This document shows, in pieces, positions 1-4,956 of a stretch of 7,132 bases of DNA. Position numbers and translations under genes: made by a program. Source of the stretch: Propionibacteriaceae bacterium (lineage in GTDB: Bacteria; Actinomycetota; Actinomycetes; Propionibacteriales; Propionibacteriaceae); NCBI GenBank assembly GCA_009778535.1, contig WRJP01000091.1, positions 1 through 7,132 of the forward strand. Reading direction: 5' to 3'. Position 1 is the first letter of the stretch; each line of letters begins with the position of its first letter. The notes below the pieces were generated by a model, which saw only the letters and a list, made by a program, of their open reading frames with translations, had not been told where the DNA came from and made no database searches.

Positions 1-588
1 CTCGGAAGTATTGGCATCAGGTTCTTGGCCATCGGGAAGCATGGCTGCGAAGAAGAAGGTGTCATACCTCATTGGCGAGGATTCGGGGGTGAGCCAGTTT
101 GACCGTAAGCCCAAAAGATCAGCGCGCAACGCCAAATCGTGTCGCCGCAATACCGCAGCAAAGCTCTCATCTGTGCGGGTGAGCCGCTTGCGTTCATCAG
201 CCCATGATCCAGAATCAAGCTCGCACGCAACGCTCTGCGAATCAGAACCCGCAAATAACACACCTGTTTCTTCAAACACTTCCCGTATCGCTGCCACCAC
301 CAAACTGCGAGCTGTCACTTCATCGCAATTCATGCGCCGCGCCCAATAGCTAGCATCTGGCCCTATCCAACTCACGTCCAGATCGCAGTCACTTTCAGCT
401 ACCTGACCACCTGGGAATACCACCGCATTTGAAGCGAATGCCATAGTGCTTGCCCTCCGCAACATGAAAACTTCAACCTGCTGGTTGAATGAAGTAGCTA
501 CGCCCGATTCGCTCTTTTGGTACCGAAGCAGCATCACGGTAGCCGCTAAGCGCGGAGTCGCCGGCGAAGCAAATCTTGAAATACTCAC
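1..588 (-). CDS. Nudix hydrolase, NUDT19-like, C-terminus cut by window edge
   Basis: The minus-strand frame is open from GTG 588 to the left edge (196 codons) with no stop, so the C-terminus lies outside the window. Nudix enzymes hydrolyse nucleoside diphosphates linked to another moiety, using a metal-binding Nudix box. Visible here are a beta strand VEVFMLRRASTMAF (residues 38-51), FPGG (58-61) and, about 40 residues later, REVFEETGV (102-110), which carries the catalytic Glu cluster. The long insertion between FPGG and the REVFEETG helix is typical of the NUDT19/RP2-like subgroup, some members of which act on CoA derivatives. A later MRYDTFFFAA segment also fits that group. The GTG start overlaps the stop of the upstream CapA gene (GTGA). 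No good Shine-Dalgarno precedes it, so translational coupling is likely. An ATG 48 codons downstream would delete the first strand of the fold. The family is secure; the substrate is unknown. Confidence 0.85.
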   Translation of the reverse strand, partial: MSISRFASPATPRLAATVMLLRYQKSESGVATSFNQQVEVFMLRRASTMAFASNAVVFPGGQVAESDCDLDVSWIGPDASYWARRMNCDEVTARSLVVAAIREVFEETGVLFAGSDSQSVACELDSGSWADERKRLTRTDESFAAVLRRHDLALRADLLGLRSNWLTPESSPMRYDTFFFAAMLPDGQEPDANTSE

Positions 589-1961
589 GACGGCGCTGGT
601 GGCGAAGGGCTAGGAGTTGGAGAACGCGGCACTACAGTGAGAGTCGCACCGGATGGTGTGGGCTGTCGTTTTTGTTCGGCGGCGGCGGTGCCGACTATTC
701 GTTTAATAGCACGGTACCGAGATGCAGTTTCAGTGGCAGACAATTTGCCGGCCTTCCCACTCTTTGCACCTATCATGTACAGCTTGTGGCCACCATGACG
801 GTCAACGGTTACTACCGACCATGTCATCTCAGCCACGCGAGCACCATCGGTGTCTTTTACAAGGTGGACATAGGCGACCAATCCAGTCTCTCTCAGTGGT
901 TGAGTCATGTTAGAAATGAGATTGCCTAATGAGTACGCCACCCACATTCCGCGGCCACCGACCCCGCCAGGCACCTTGGCAATGGGCTGCACAACGTGGG
1001 GATGGCCACCAATAAAAGCATCGATTTCTCCAGTCTTTGCGATCGCCTTGACAAAATCTTGTTGCGCCGATGAAGGTTTCGTGACGTATTCGGGGCCGTA
1101 GTGAACGCTGAGCAGCACGATGTCAGCACCGGCCGCCCTTGCAGCTTTCGCGCGCTTTGTGATCTGTTTGACATTATTCTTCGCAACCGCCCACGGCTTG
1201 TCCTTCGGGAGTTGGAAACCATTGAAGCCGTAGGAAGTTGACAGATGCGCAATCGTCAACGTCTGATCGCCGCTTTCCAAGCGATATAACTGCGCTGCTT
1301 CAGCATCGGAGGCTGACAGAGCCATGCCAGAGTTCCCCATCTGATTCGCCGTTAATGCGTTTACTGTGGTCTTGACACCATCCCAGCCTTGATCGAGACT
1401 ATGATTCGTCGCCGTCGCACAACCGTCCCAGCCAGTTTTCGCCAACCCGGGAATGATCTGGCTCGGAGCTGCAAATATTGGGTAAGTTCGGATGGGTTTG
1501 CCAGGTGGAGCCAGCGGTACCTCAAGTTGGCAGATCGCTACGTCCGCACCATTTATCCAGTCACTGATTGGGCTCAGCAACGGCACAAAGTTGTAACCCT
1601 TGGAAGTACGCGCAGAGTTATCCACCGCCGTGTGGAGCAACACATCACCGGCAAATGCAATTGTCGCAGTCATGGGTTCTGGCGGCAGCTTTGGTTCAAC
1701 AGGCTCTGGTTCTTGCGGCTGCGGCGGTGCAAGATTAGCCCCGGGCACGGTTGTCGCGGCTAGCGGAATCAACAGCGGCAGTTCTGTAAAGGTTTTGGGA
1801 GAAGTTGGTGCAGCAAGCGTAGTTTCAACTGGCGTCGACTTTGGCTCAGCTCCGAAACTTGCCGTGGGCGAAACATACCCTGCTACCCCGATCAGCGACA
1901 GAGTTATCGCCGTCACACCTAGCAACCAGGTAAGGGAGAACTTGCTTCGCTGTGTCTTCAT
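585..1961 (-). CDS. CapA-family (poly-gamma-glutamate capsule type) exported metallophosphatase
   Basis: The product is 458 residues. An N-terminal hydrophobic segment (about 9-30) after a short basic stretch looks like a signal peptide or membrane anchor, so the enzyme should act outside the membrane. A Pro/Glu-rich linker (about 73-96) leads to the CapA/PgsA calcineurin-like domain (about 98-385). Motifs in order are AFAGDVLLH (D106, H110), ICQLEVPL (E147), TNHSLDQG (N186, H187), SVHYGPEY (H287), GGHPHV (H320, H322) and SLGN. The usual NLE motif reads QLE here. The C-terminus ends in a Ser/Pro-rich tail. CapA proteins are linked to poly-gamma-glutamate capsule synthesis, but no CapB/CapC-like gene is visible, so a capsule role is not shown; another envelope phosphoesterase role is possible. 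ATG 1961 lacks a clear Shine-Dalgarno; a TAGATT box lies 9 nt upstream. The stop overlaps the start of the Nudix gene. Confidence 0.88.
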   Translation of the reverse strand: MKTQRSKFSLTWLLGVTAITLSLIGVAGYVSPTASFGAEPKSTPVETTLAAPTSPKTFTELPLLIPLAATTVPGANLAPPQPQEPEPVEPKLPPEPMTATIAFAGDVLLHTAVDNSARTSKGYNFVPLLSPISDWINGADVAICQLEVPLAPPGKPIRTYPIFAAPSQIIPGLAKTGWDGCATATNHSLDQGWDGVKTTVNALTANQMGNSGMALSASDAEAAQLYRLESGDQTLTIAHLSTSYGFNGFQLPKDKPWAVAKNNVKQITKRAKAARAAGADIVLLSVHYGPEYVTKPSSAQQDFVKAIAKTGEIDAFIGGHPHVVQPIAKVPGGVGGRGMWVAYSLGNLISNMTQPLRETGLVAYVHLVKDTDGARVAEMTWSVVTVDRHGGHKLYMIGAKSGKAGKLSATETASRYRAIKRIVGTAAAEQKRQPTPSGATLTVVPRSPTPSPSPPAPS

Positions 1962-2171
1962 GATGTACCAAATCTACACTGTTGCGCCAACTATTTCAGA
2001 CTCCAGTGAGCCATCCTGGAACGCAAATCGTCAAGGAAAAAATATCTTCTGCCGCTAGCAAGAATCGCTGCACTTTCCGAGGGTTGACTATATCTCCTGG
2101 CTACTCGTACTCCAGCAAAGAGGCAACGCGCGTCAGGGGTATCTTTGACTTGGAGATAGTAAAGCTGAAAG
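1962..2171. other. intergenic gap between HTH gene end and CapA start
   Basis: These 210 bp hold no convincing gene. A 6-bp stem with a 20-nt loop (CAAAGA 2116-2121 with TCTTTG 2142-2147) lies downstream of the HTH stop and could be a weak terminator. The rest probably holds the CapA promoter region; no strong -35/-10 pair was found by eye. Confidence 0.4.
1971..1976 (-). promoter_or_regulatory. possible -10 box for the CapA gene (near-leaderless)
   Basis: On the minus strand TAGATT ends 9 nt before the CapA ATG, and no purine-rich Shine-Dalgarno lies in between. This spacing fits a transcript beginning almost at the start codon, which is common in actinobacteria. No convincing -35 hexamer is seen, so the call is weak. 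Confidence 0.3.
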
Positions 2172-2609
2172 CTAACCGACGTTGGTGTCGAGTGGTTCCA
2201 GTTTCAACTCGTGCATGAAAGACCACAGTTTGGCGTTGTCATAGTCATGATTTATGGCGAAAATGATCGCGGCATCGCGTTTTAGTAAGGGATGTAGTCC
2301 GCCGCTACCGGTGATGGCCAACATGCGTTGTGTGGTTCGTAAATCAAGTTTCATTGCGATAGCAATGCTCAGGTAGTAGTCCCGGCCTCCGAGGCGGGTA
2401 CCATCCAGAATTTGGTAGCCGTAGGTGCGTGAGATTCCAGCATCCCGGATCACATCTGCCCGCGCCAACTTGCGTTCCCGGAACTCCACATCAAAGAAAT
2501 CTCGAACACTATCGCTGAGGAAACCACTACCAGCACCCAGTTCGGCAGGGAAGGTTTCCTGCTTGAGCAGGTTCATCATCTCCTGTGAATCAGGCGCTTT
2601 TTTGATCAT
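2172..2609 (-). CDS. small XRE-like helix-turn-helix regulator
   Basis: The product is 145 residues. A variable head (1-30) is followed by a helical DNA-binding domain: helix 1 SVRDFFDVEFRERKL (34-48), helix 2 ARADVIRDAGI (49-59), and a turn into the putative recognition helix SRTYGYQILDGT (60-71). Then come RDYYLSIAIAMKLDLRTTQRML (76-97), which resembles the later helices of lambda-repressor-like folds, and RDAAIIFAINHD (111-122). The RTYGYQI..G, TQR and RDAIIFAL-like motifs match, from memory, a small family of XRE-type proteins frequent in Firmicutes, some of them beside receptor-like Ser/Thr kinases. Here the gene is divergent from such a kinase. No membrane segment is visible, so it should be cytoplasmic. 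It probably binds the palindrome 11 bp upstream of its start, controlling itself and the kinase. It could also be a kinase substrate, because the recognition helix is rich in Ser/Thr/Tyr; that is speculation. Confidence 0.8.
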   Translation of the reverse strand: MIKKAPDSQEMMNLLKQETFPAELGAGSGFLSDSVRDFFDVEFRERKLARADVIRDAGISRTYGYQILDGTRLGGRDYYLSIAIAMKLDLRTTQRMLAITGSGGLHPLLKRDAAIIFAINHDYDNAKLWSFMHELKLEPLDTNVG

Positions 2610-2612
2610 CTA

Positions 2613-2618
2613 ATCACC
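2613..2618 (-). promoter_or_regulatory. ribosome binding site GGTGAT of the HTH gene
   Basis: On the minus strand GGTGAT precedes ATG 2609 with a 3-nt spacer. It pairs with the 5' part of the anti-Shine-Dalgarno (complement of GGAGGTGAT), so the aligned spacing is acceptable. It supports the annotated start. Confidence 0.55.
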
Positions 2619-2620
2619 AT

Positions 2621-2637
2621 GTCTGCTGCGAGCAGAC
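2621..2637. promoter_or_regulatory. perfect 7-3-7 palindrome, likely operator
   Basis: GTCTGCT (2621-2627), spacer GCG, AGCAGAC (2631-2637) form a perfect inverted repeat in the divergent intergenic region. Its centre (2629) lies about 42 bp before the transcription start expected from the TATACT box at 2659-2664, and the site is 11 bp from the HTH start codon. A dimeric HTH protein is the natural candidate ligand. The same arms could form a 7-bp RNA stem in the HTH leader, so an RNA role is not excluded. Confidence 0.6.
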
Positions 2638-2658
2638 CCGATAAAGTTATTGGTTACT

Positions 2659-2664
2659 TATACT
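2659..2664 (+). promoter_or_regulatory. -10 box TATACT of the kinase promoter
   Basis: TATACT matches five of six bases of TATAAT. The position where a -35 hexamer would fall (about 2636-2641) is not TTGACA-like and overlaps the right arm of the palindrome, which suggests an activator-dependent or regulated promoter. The expected transcript start is near 2671, which leaves out the upstream GTG at 2666. Confidence 0.5.
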
Positions 2665-2751
2665 AGTGTCCCAATCGAACTTTGTTAGCATTCGCCCGGT
2701 ATGTACCTTGGTGAATTTTGGCAGTGCTCGGAAAACTCGGCTAGCTAATTT

Positions 2752-2757
2752 AGGAGG
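2752..2757 (+). promoter_or_regulatory. strong ribosome binding site AGGAGG deciding the kinase start
   Basis: AGGAGG is followed by ATG at 2759 (1-nt spacer, too close) and an in-frame GTG at 2762 (4-nt spacer). It is the only strong Shine-Dalgarno in the leader, so translation most likely begins at GTG 2762 and not at the upstream GTG 2666, which has none. Confidence 0.75.
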
Positions 2758-2761
2758 AATG

Positions 2762-4615
2762 GTGAGTGATTCAGTCGAATTCTTGAGTTCTTACCGCACT
2801 TCCATCAACCAGGCTGTGATGGATCATTGGCCGACGCATTGGCTGGGTATTTACGAGTTTGAATCTTGTCTGAAAGCCTCCGGCGATAAAGAGGTCTATC
2901 TGGCACATGACAAGCGCAACAATGTTGCGTTGATTTTGCGTGCTACTGCCACAGATTCCGCCGAAAGCGCCGACGCGGAATGGAAGATACTAAGCCGACT
3001 GAATCATTCCAGCGTCCCGAAAGCATATGGGAGTTTCGCCGAAAATGGACGCAGCTACATTGCCCGCGAATTCTTTCTGGGCAATACGCTAGATCAAGTC
3101 ATAGCTAAAGCACCACTGAAGGTGTCTGCGACCCGCGCTGTCGCGTACCAGCTTGCGGAAATCTTGGATTACCTGCATCGACAAAACCCTCCAGTTATCC
3201 ACCGTGACCTCAAACCGCAAAACATAGTGCTGCGACCAAACGGACAGATAGGTCTGACCGATTTCGGAATCGCCCGTACATTCAAACCTGGGGCGGCCTC
3301 CGACACCCAATTCATCGGCACCATGCCATACGCCCCTCCTGAGCAATACGGCTACGCGCAATCTAGCCCGCAAACCGACATCTACGCCATGGGCATTGTC
3401 TTGATTCAACTGCTCACCGGCAGCCCTGATCGAACCAACCTGAAACAACGCATAACCGACCCTGATCTGCTTGCAATCATCGAAAAATGCATCGCATTTG
3501 ATCCAGCGACCAGATACCAATCTGCGCAGCAAATTCTTAAGCGGCTGGGCAAGATGGAGTCAAAGAAACGGAAACGGCTGATCGTGATCGGTTGCGGGTT
3601 GGTAGCTGTGCCCCTGGTAGGCGTTGGAGGGTGGACGATTATGTCTGGTTTAGCCAGCTCCAATACTCCAATCGCAACTTCAGCCCCACCGGCAACGTTA
3701 GCTCCAACCACTAGCCCCACTCTTGCACCAACTGATGAGCCGAGCATAGACTTCCCGCTACTGCCAGCCCCTCCGCGCGACGGCGCCTATCTAGGTGGCG
3801 GCAACTACCCTGGCAATCTCAGTAACTACGGGTTTGCCGTTGGCGGAACCGATGAGATTTATGTTGCCAGCGATGAAGCCATCATTGTGCTTGGGTTAGA
3901 CGGAAAGTTCCTACGTAGCTACGCTGCAAAAAATGTGGAATCACTAAACTTTTATGGCGGCATGTTGTACTACCGCGTTCTCGGTGACGTGATTCGGATG
4001 AATCCCCTATCTGGAGAAACCATAATCTGTTTTAACGCGTCGGGTGCCAAACTTTTCATTGATTCTGGAAGGTTTTATTTCGACGAAGGAACCGACGGCC
4101 TCACTTTGTACACAGCTAGCTTGGAAGGCAAAGACCGTTATAAAGTTGACGACGTTCGTCTGGCGTATTTTCGGCAGTTCGTGGCTGGCTGGCAAATCTA
4201 CAGTGAAACTGATGATTACGAACTTACATTAGTTAATCTCGCCACTACGGAAACTTTTAAGCCGGGCTTTAGCGGAAATTCGTGGCTCACCGTCTGGGAT
4301 GGTTACCTCTACTATCAACCGAAGTACACCGATCTCTTCCGCCGCGATTTAGCAACTGGTTCGCAGGAAATTCTGACGCGGAATAACTTTGATTTTATGG
4401 TAGCTACCGAGCTGGGATTGTTTGGACTGGATACCTCAACTAATTCTCTCGACCATATTTCACTTGACGGCAGACGGAACACTTTAGTAAATGAACGTAC
4501 TGGCTTTTTTTGTGTGGCAGGCGATTGGATCATCTACCAGCAGGGTGAAATCGACGGCCCGCTACGCATGGTCAAAATAGACGGAACCGCCGACCAACCC
4601 CTGCCCGTTGGTTGA
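2762..4615 (+). CDS. transmembrane Ser/Thr protein kinase-like receptor with DUF5050-like extracellular domain
   Basis: The chosen start (GTG 2762) gives 617 residues; the open frame extends 32 codons further upstream to GTG 2666. The kinase domain spans about 28-262: VIHRDLKPQN (D149, K151, N154), TDFGIAR (D167), YAPPEQYG (E194), DIYAMGI (D206) and ATRY (R251), all as in active Hanks-type kinases. The glycine loop is degenerate (LKASGDKEVY) and the beta-3 lysine position reads LILRAT (R60). K43, just before EVY, sits where WNK kinases carry their relocated lysine. E73 is the probable helix-C partner. A basic patch (KKRKRL) precedes one membrane helix (about 272-296). A Thr/Ser/Pro/Ala stalk (301-338) follows, then an extracellular domain of repeated IYV, LYY, IYY strands and DG turns resembling DUF5050 beta-propeller repeats. 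It probably senses an extracellular cue and signals inward. It is divergent from the HTH gene. Target unknown. Confidence 0.85.
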   Translation: MSDSVEFLSSYRTSINQAVMDHWPTHWLGIYEFESCLKASGDKEVYLAHDKRNNVALILRATATDSAESADAEWKILSRLNHSSVPKAYGSFAENGRSYIAREFFLGNTLDQVIAKAPLKVSATRAVAYQLAEILDYLHRQNPPVIHRDLKPQNIVLRPNGQIGLTDFGIARTFKPGAASDTQFIGTMPYAPPEQYGYAQSSPQTDIYAMGIVLIQLLTGSPDRTNLKQRITDPDLLAIIEKCIAFDPATRYQSAQQILKRLGKMESKKRKRLIVIGCGLVAVPLVGVGGWTIMSGLASSNTPIATSAPPATLAPTTSPTLAPTDEPSIDFPLLPAPPRDGAYLGGGNYPGNLSNYGFAVGGTDEIYVASDEAIIVLGLDGKFLRSYAAKNVESLNFYGGMLYYRVLGDVIRMNPLSGETIICFNASGAKLFIDSGRFYFDEGTDGLTLYTASLEGKDRYKVDDVRLAYFRQFVAGWQIYSETDDYELTLVNLATTETFKPGFSGNSWLTVWDGYLYYQPKYTDLFRRDLATGSQEILTRNNFDFMVATELGLFGLDTSTNSLDHISLDGRRNTLVNERTGFFCVAGDWIIYQQGEIDGPLRMVKIDGTADQPLPVG

Positions 4616-4632
4616 GCAGGTGCCCGCTGGTC

Positions 4633-4650
4633 GCTGCGGCTGAGCGCAGC
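4633..4650. terminator. hairpin after the kinase stop
   Basis: GCTGCG (4633-4638), a 6-nt loop and CGCAGC (4645-4650) form a perfect 6-bp GC-rich stem 17 nt past the kinase stop. No T-run follows, so it is at best a non-canonical terminator. Confidence 0.4.
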
Positions 4651-4659
4651 ACGTAGTCC

Positions 4660-4690
4660 GTTGCAGCATTCGGGTTATGGATGCTGCAAC
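4660..4690. repeat. 10-bp hairpin, first of two overlapping alternatives
   Basis: GTTGCAGCAT (4660-4669) pairs perfectly with ATGCTGCAAC (4681-4690) across an 11-nt loop. The right arm is also the left arm of the hairpin at 4681-4703, so the two structures exclude each other. Confidence 0.65.
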
Positions 4691-4703
4691 TGAAGTGCAG
4701 CAT
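4681..4703. repeat. 8-bp hairpin, alternative partner
   Basis: ATGCTGCA (4681-4688) pairs with TGCAGCAT (4696-4703) over the loop ACTGAAG. The same stem, 7 bp long, recurs in the second 40-bp repeat copy at 4863-4883. Confidence 0.65.
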
Positions 4704-4721
4704 GACGAACTGGGGCAATCC
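4682..4721. repeat. 40-bp perfect direct repeat, copy 1
   Basis: Identical over 40 bases to 4863-4902. It begins TGCTGCAACTGAAG, contains a stem-loop, and ends GGGGCAATCC. The copies are 181 bp apart and the flanks differ. Confidence 0.85.
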
Positions 4722-4739
4722 ACTGCATTCGGTAGCAAA

Positions 4740-4779
4740 ACAAGTATGGAGCCTGCGATTTACACGCGGGATGACTTGT
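4740..4779 (-). terminator. two-tier stem with short T-run on the minus strand
   Basis: ACAAGT (4740-4745) pairs with ACTTGT (4774-4779), and inside it CCTGCG (4752-4757) pairs with CGCGGG (4765-4770) with one wobble. Read on the minus strand the structure runs into TTTTG, so it could end transcripts coming from the LRV operon. It is interrupted and weak. Confidence 0.35.
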
Positions 4780-4800
4780 AGGAATAAACCCTTTCTTGTC

Positions 4801-4826
4801 ATTCTGCGGCGCCGCTCGCAGAGAAT
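4801..4826. repeat. REP-like imperfect hairpin
   Basis: CTGCG (4804-4808) pairs with CGCAG (4817-4821), extended by ATT/AAT outside small bulges. With its flanks GTC and CC it has the GTCATTCTGCG ... AGAATCC shape of common intergenic REP units. Confidence 0.5.
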
Positions 4827-4862
4827 CCATCACAACCACTAGTGAAGCAAGAACGGACTACG

Positions 4863-4902
4863 TGCTGCAACTGAAGTGCAGCATGACGAACTGGGGCAAT
4901 CC
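4863..4902. repeat. 40-bp perfect direct repeat, copy 2
   Basis: Identical to 4682-4721. In this copy GCAGCATGACG (4878-4888) also pairs with CGTCATGCTGC (4907-4917), an 11-bp inverted repeat with an 18-nt loop that links it to the following hairpin. Confidence 0.85.
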
Positions 4903-4913
4903 GCGGCGTCATG

Positions 4914-4950
4914 CTGCGATGCTGCCCCCCGATGTTGGGCAGCATCGCAG
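4914..4950 (-). terminator. 14-bp perfect hairpin after the LRV gene, likely terminator
   Basis: CTGCGATGCTGCCC (4914-4927) and GGGCAGCATCGCAG (4937-4950) are exact complements around a 9-nt loop. The stem starts 6 nt past the stop of the minus-strand LRV gene, the usual place for a terminator. There is no T-tract, as often in actinobacteria, so it may act as an I-shaped terminator or as an RNA-stabilising 3' hairpin. Confidence 0.65.
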
Positions 4951-4956
4951 TAGCGG

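Larger units (their letters stand above)
4646..4868. repeat. 223-bp segment bounded by 17-bp perfect inverted repeats
   Basis: Positions 4646-4662 and 4852-4868 are exact reverse complements (17 bp). They bound a segment containing one copy of the 40-bp repeat and further hairpins. No target-site duplication is evident outside them, so a MITE is possible but not shown. Rearranged tandem REP units are an equal explanation. Confidence 0.5.
4616..4956. repeat. convergent intergenic region with REP-like hairpin cluster
   Basis: This 341-bp stretch lies between the 3' ends of the kinase and LRV genes and has no credible gene. It is filled with inverted and direct repeats built on one 7-mer. GCAGCAT occurs at 4663, 4697, 4878 and 4939. 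Its complement ATGCTGC occurs at 4681, 4911 and 4919. One-mismatch forms (GCAGCAC, GTGCTGC) are at 4646 and 4862. Several units end in a GTCAT-N-CTG style edge, typical of REP/BIME-like intergenic repeats. Individual elements are listed separately. Confidence 0.75.

Noticed and set aside
11..349. 112-codon open frame on the plus strand at the left end
   Set aside because: Antisense to the Nudix domain, whose FPGG and REVFEETG motifs are clear on the minus strand.
1600..2058. 152-codon open frame on the plus strand opposite the CapA N-terminus
   Set aside because: Low-complexity Ser/Gly/Val-rich translation antisense to the well-supported CapA signal peptide and linker; no domain and no ribosome site.
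2049..2068. imperfect stem TTCTGC/GCAAGAA upstream of CapA
   Set aside because: Short and bulged, with no position relative to a promoter that would give it meaning.
2701..2748. 15-codon upstream frame (MYLGEFWQCSENSAS) ending 3 nt before the kinase AGGAGG
   Set aside because: No Shine-Dalgarno and nothing attenuator-like in the peptide; a chance frame is as likely.
3089..3532. 147-codon open frame on the minus strand inside the kinase gene
   Set aside because: It is the shadow of the conserved kinase domain, whose HRD/DFG motifs prove the other strand codes.
4682..4902. 40-bp direct repeats read as a two-unit CRISPR array
   Set aside because: Only two copies, spacing of 141 bp between them, further internal repeats, and no cas genes.
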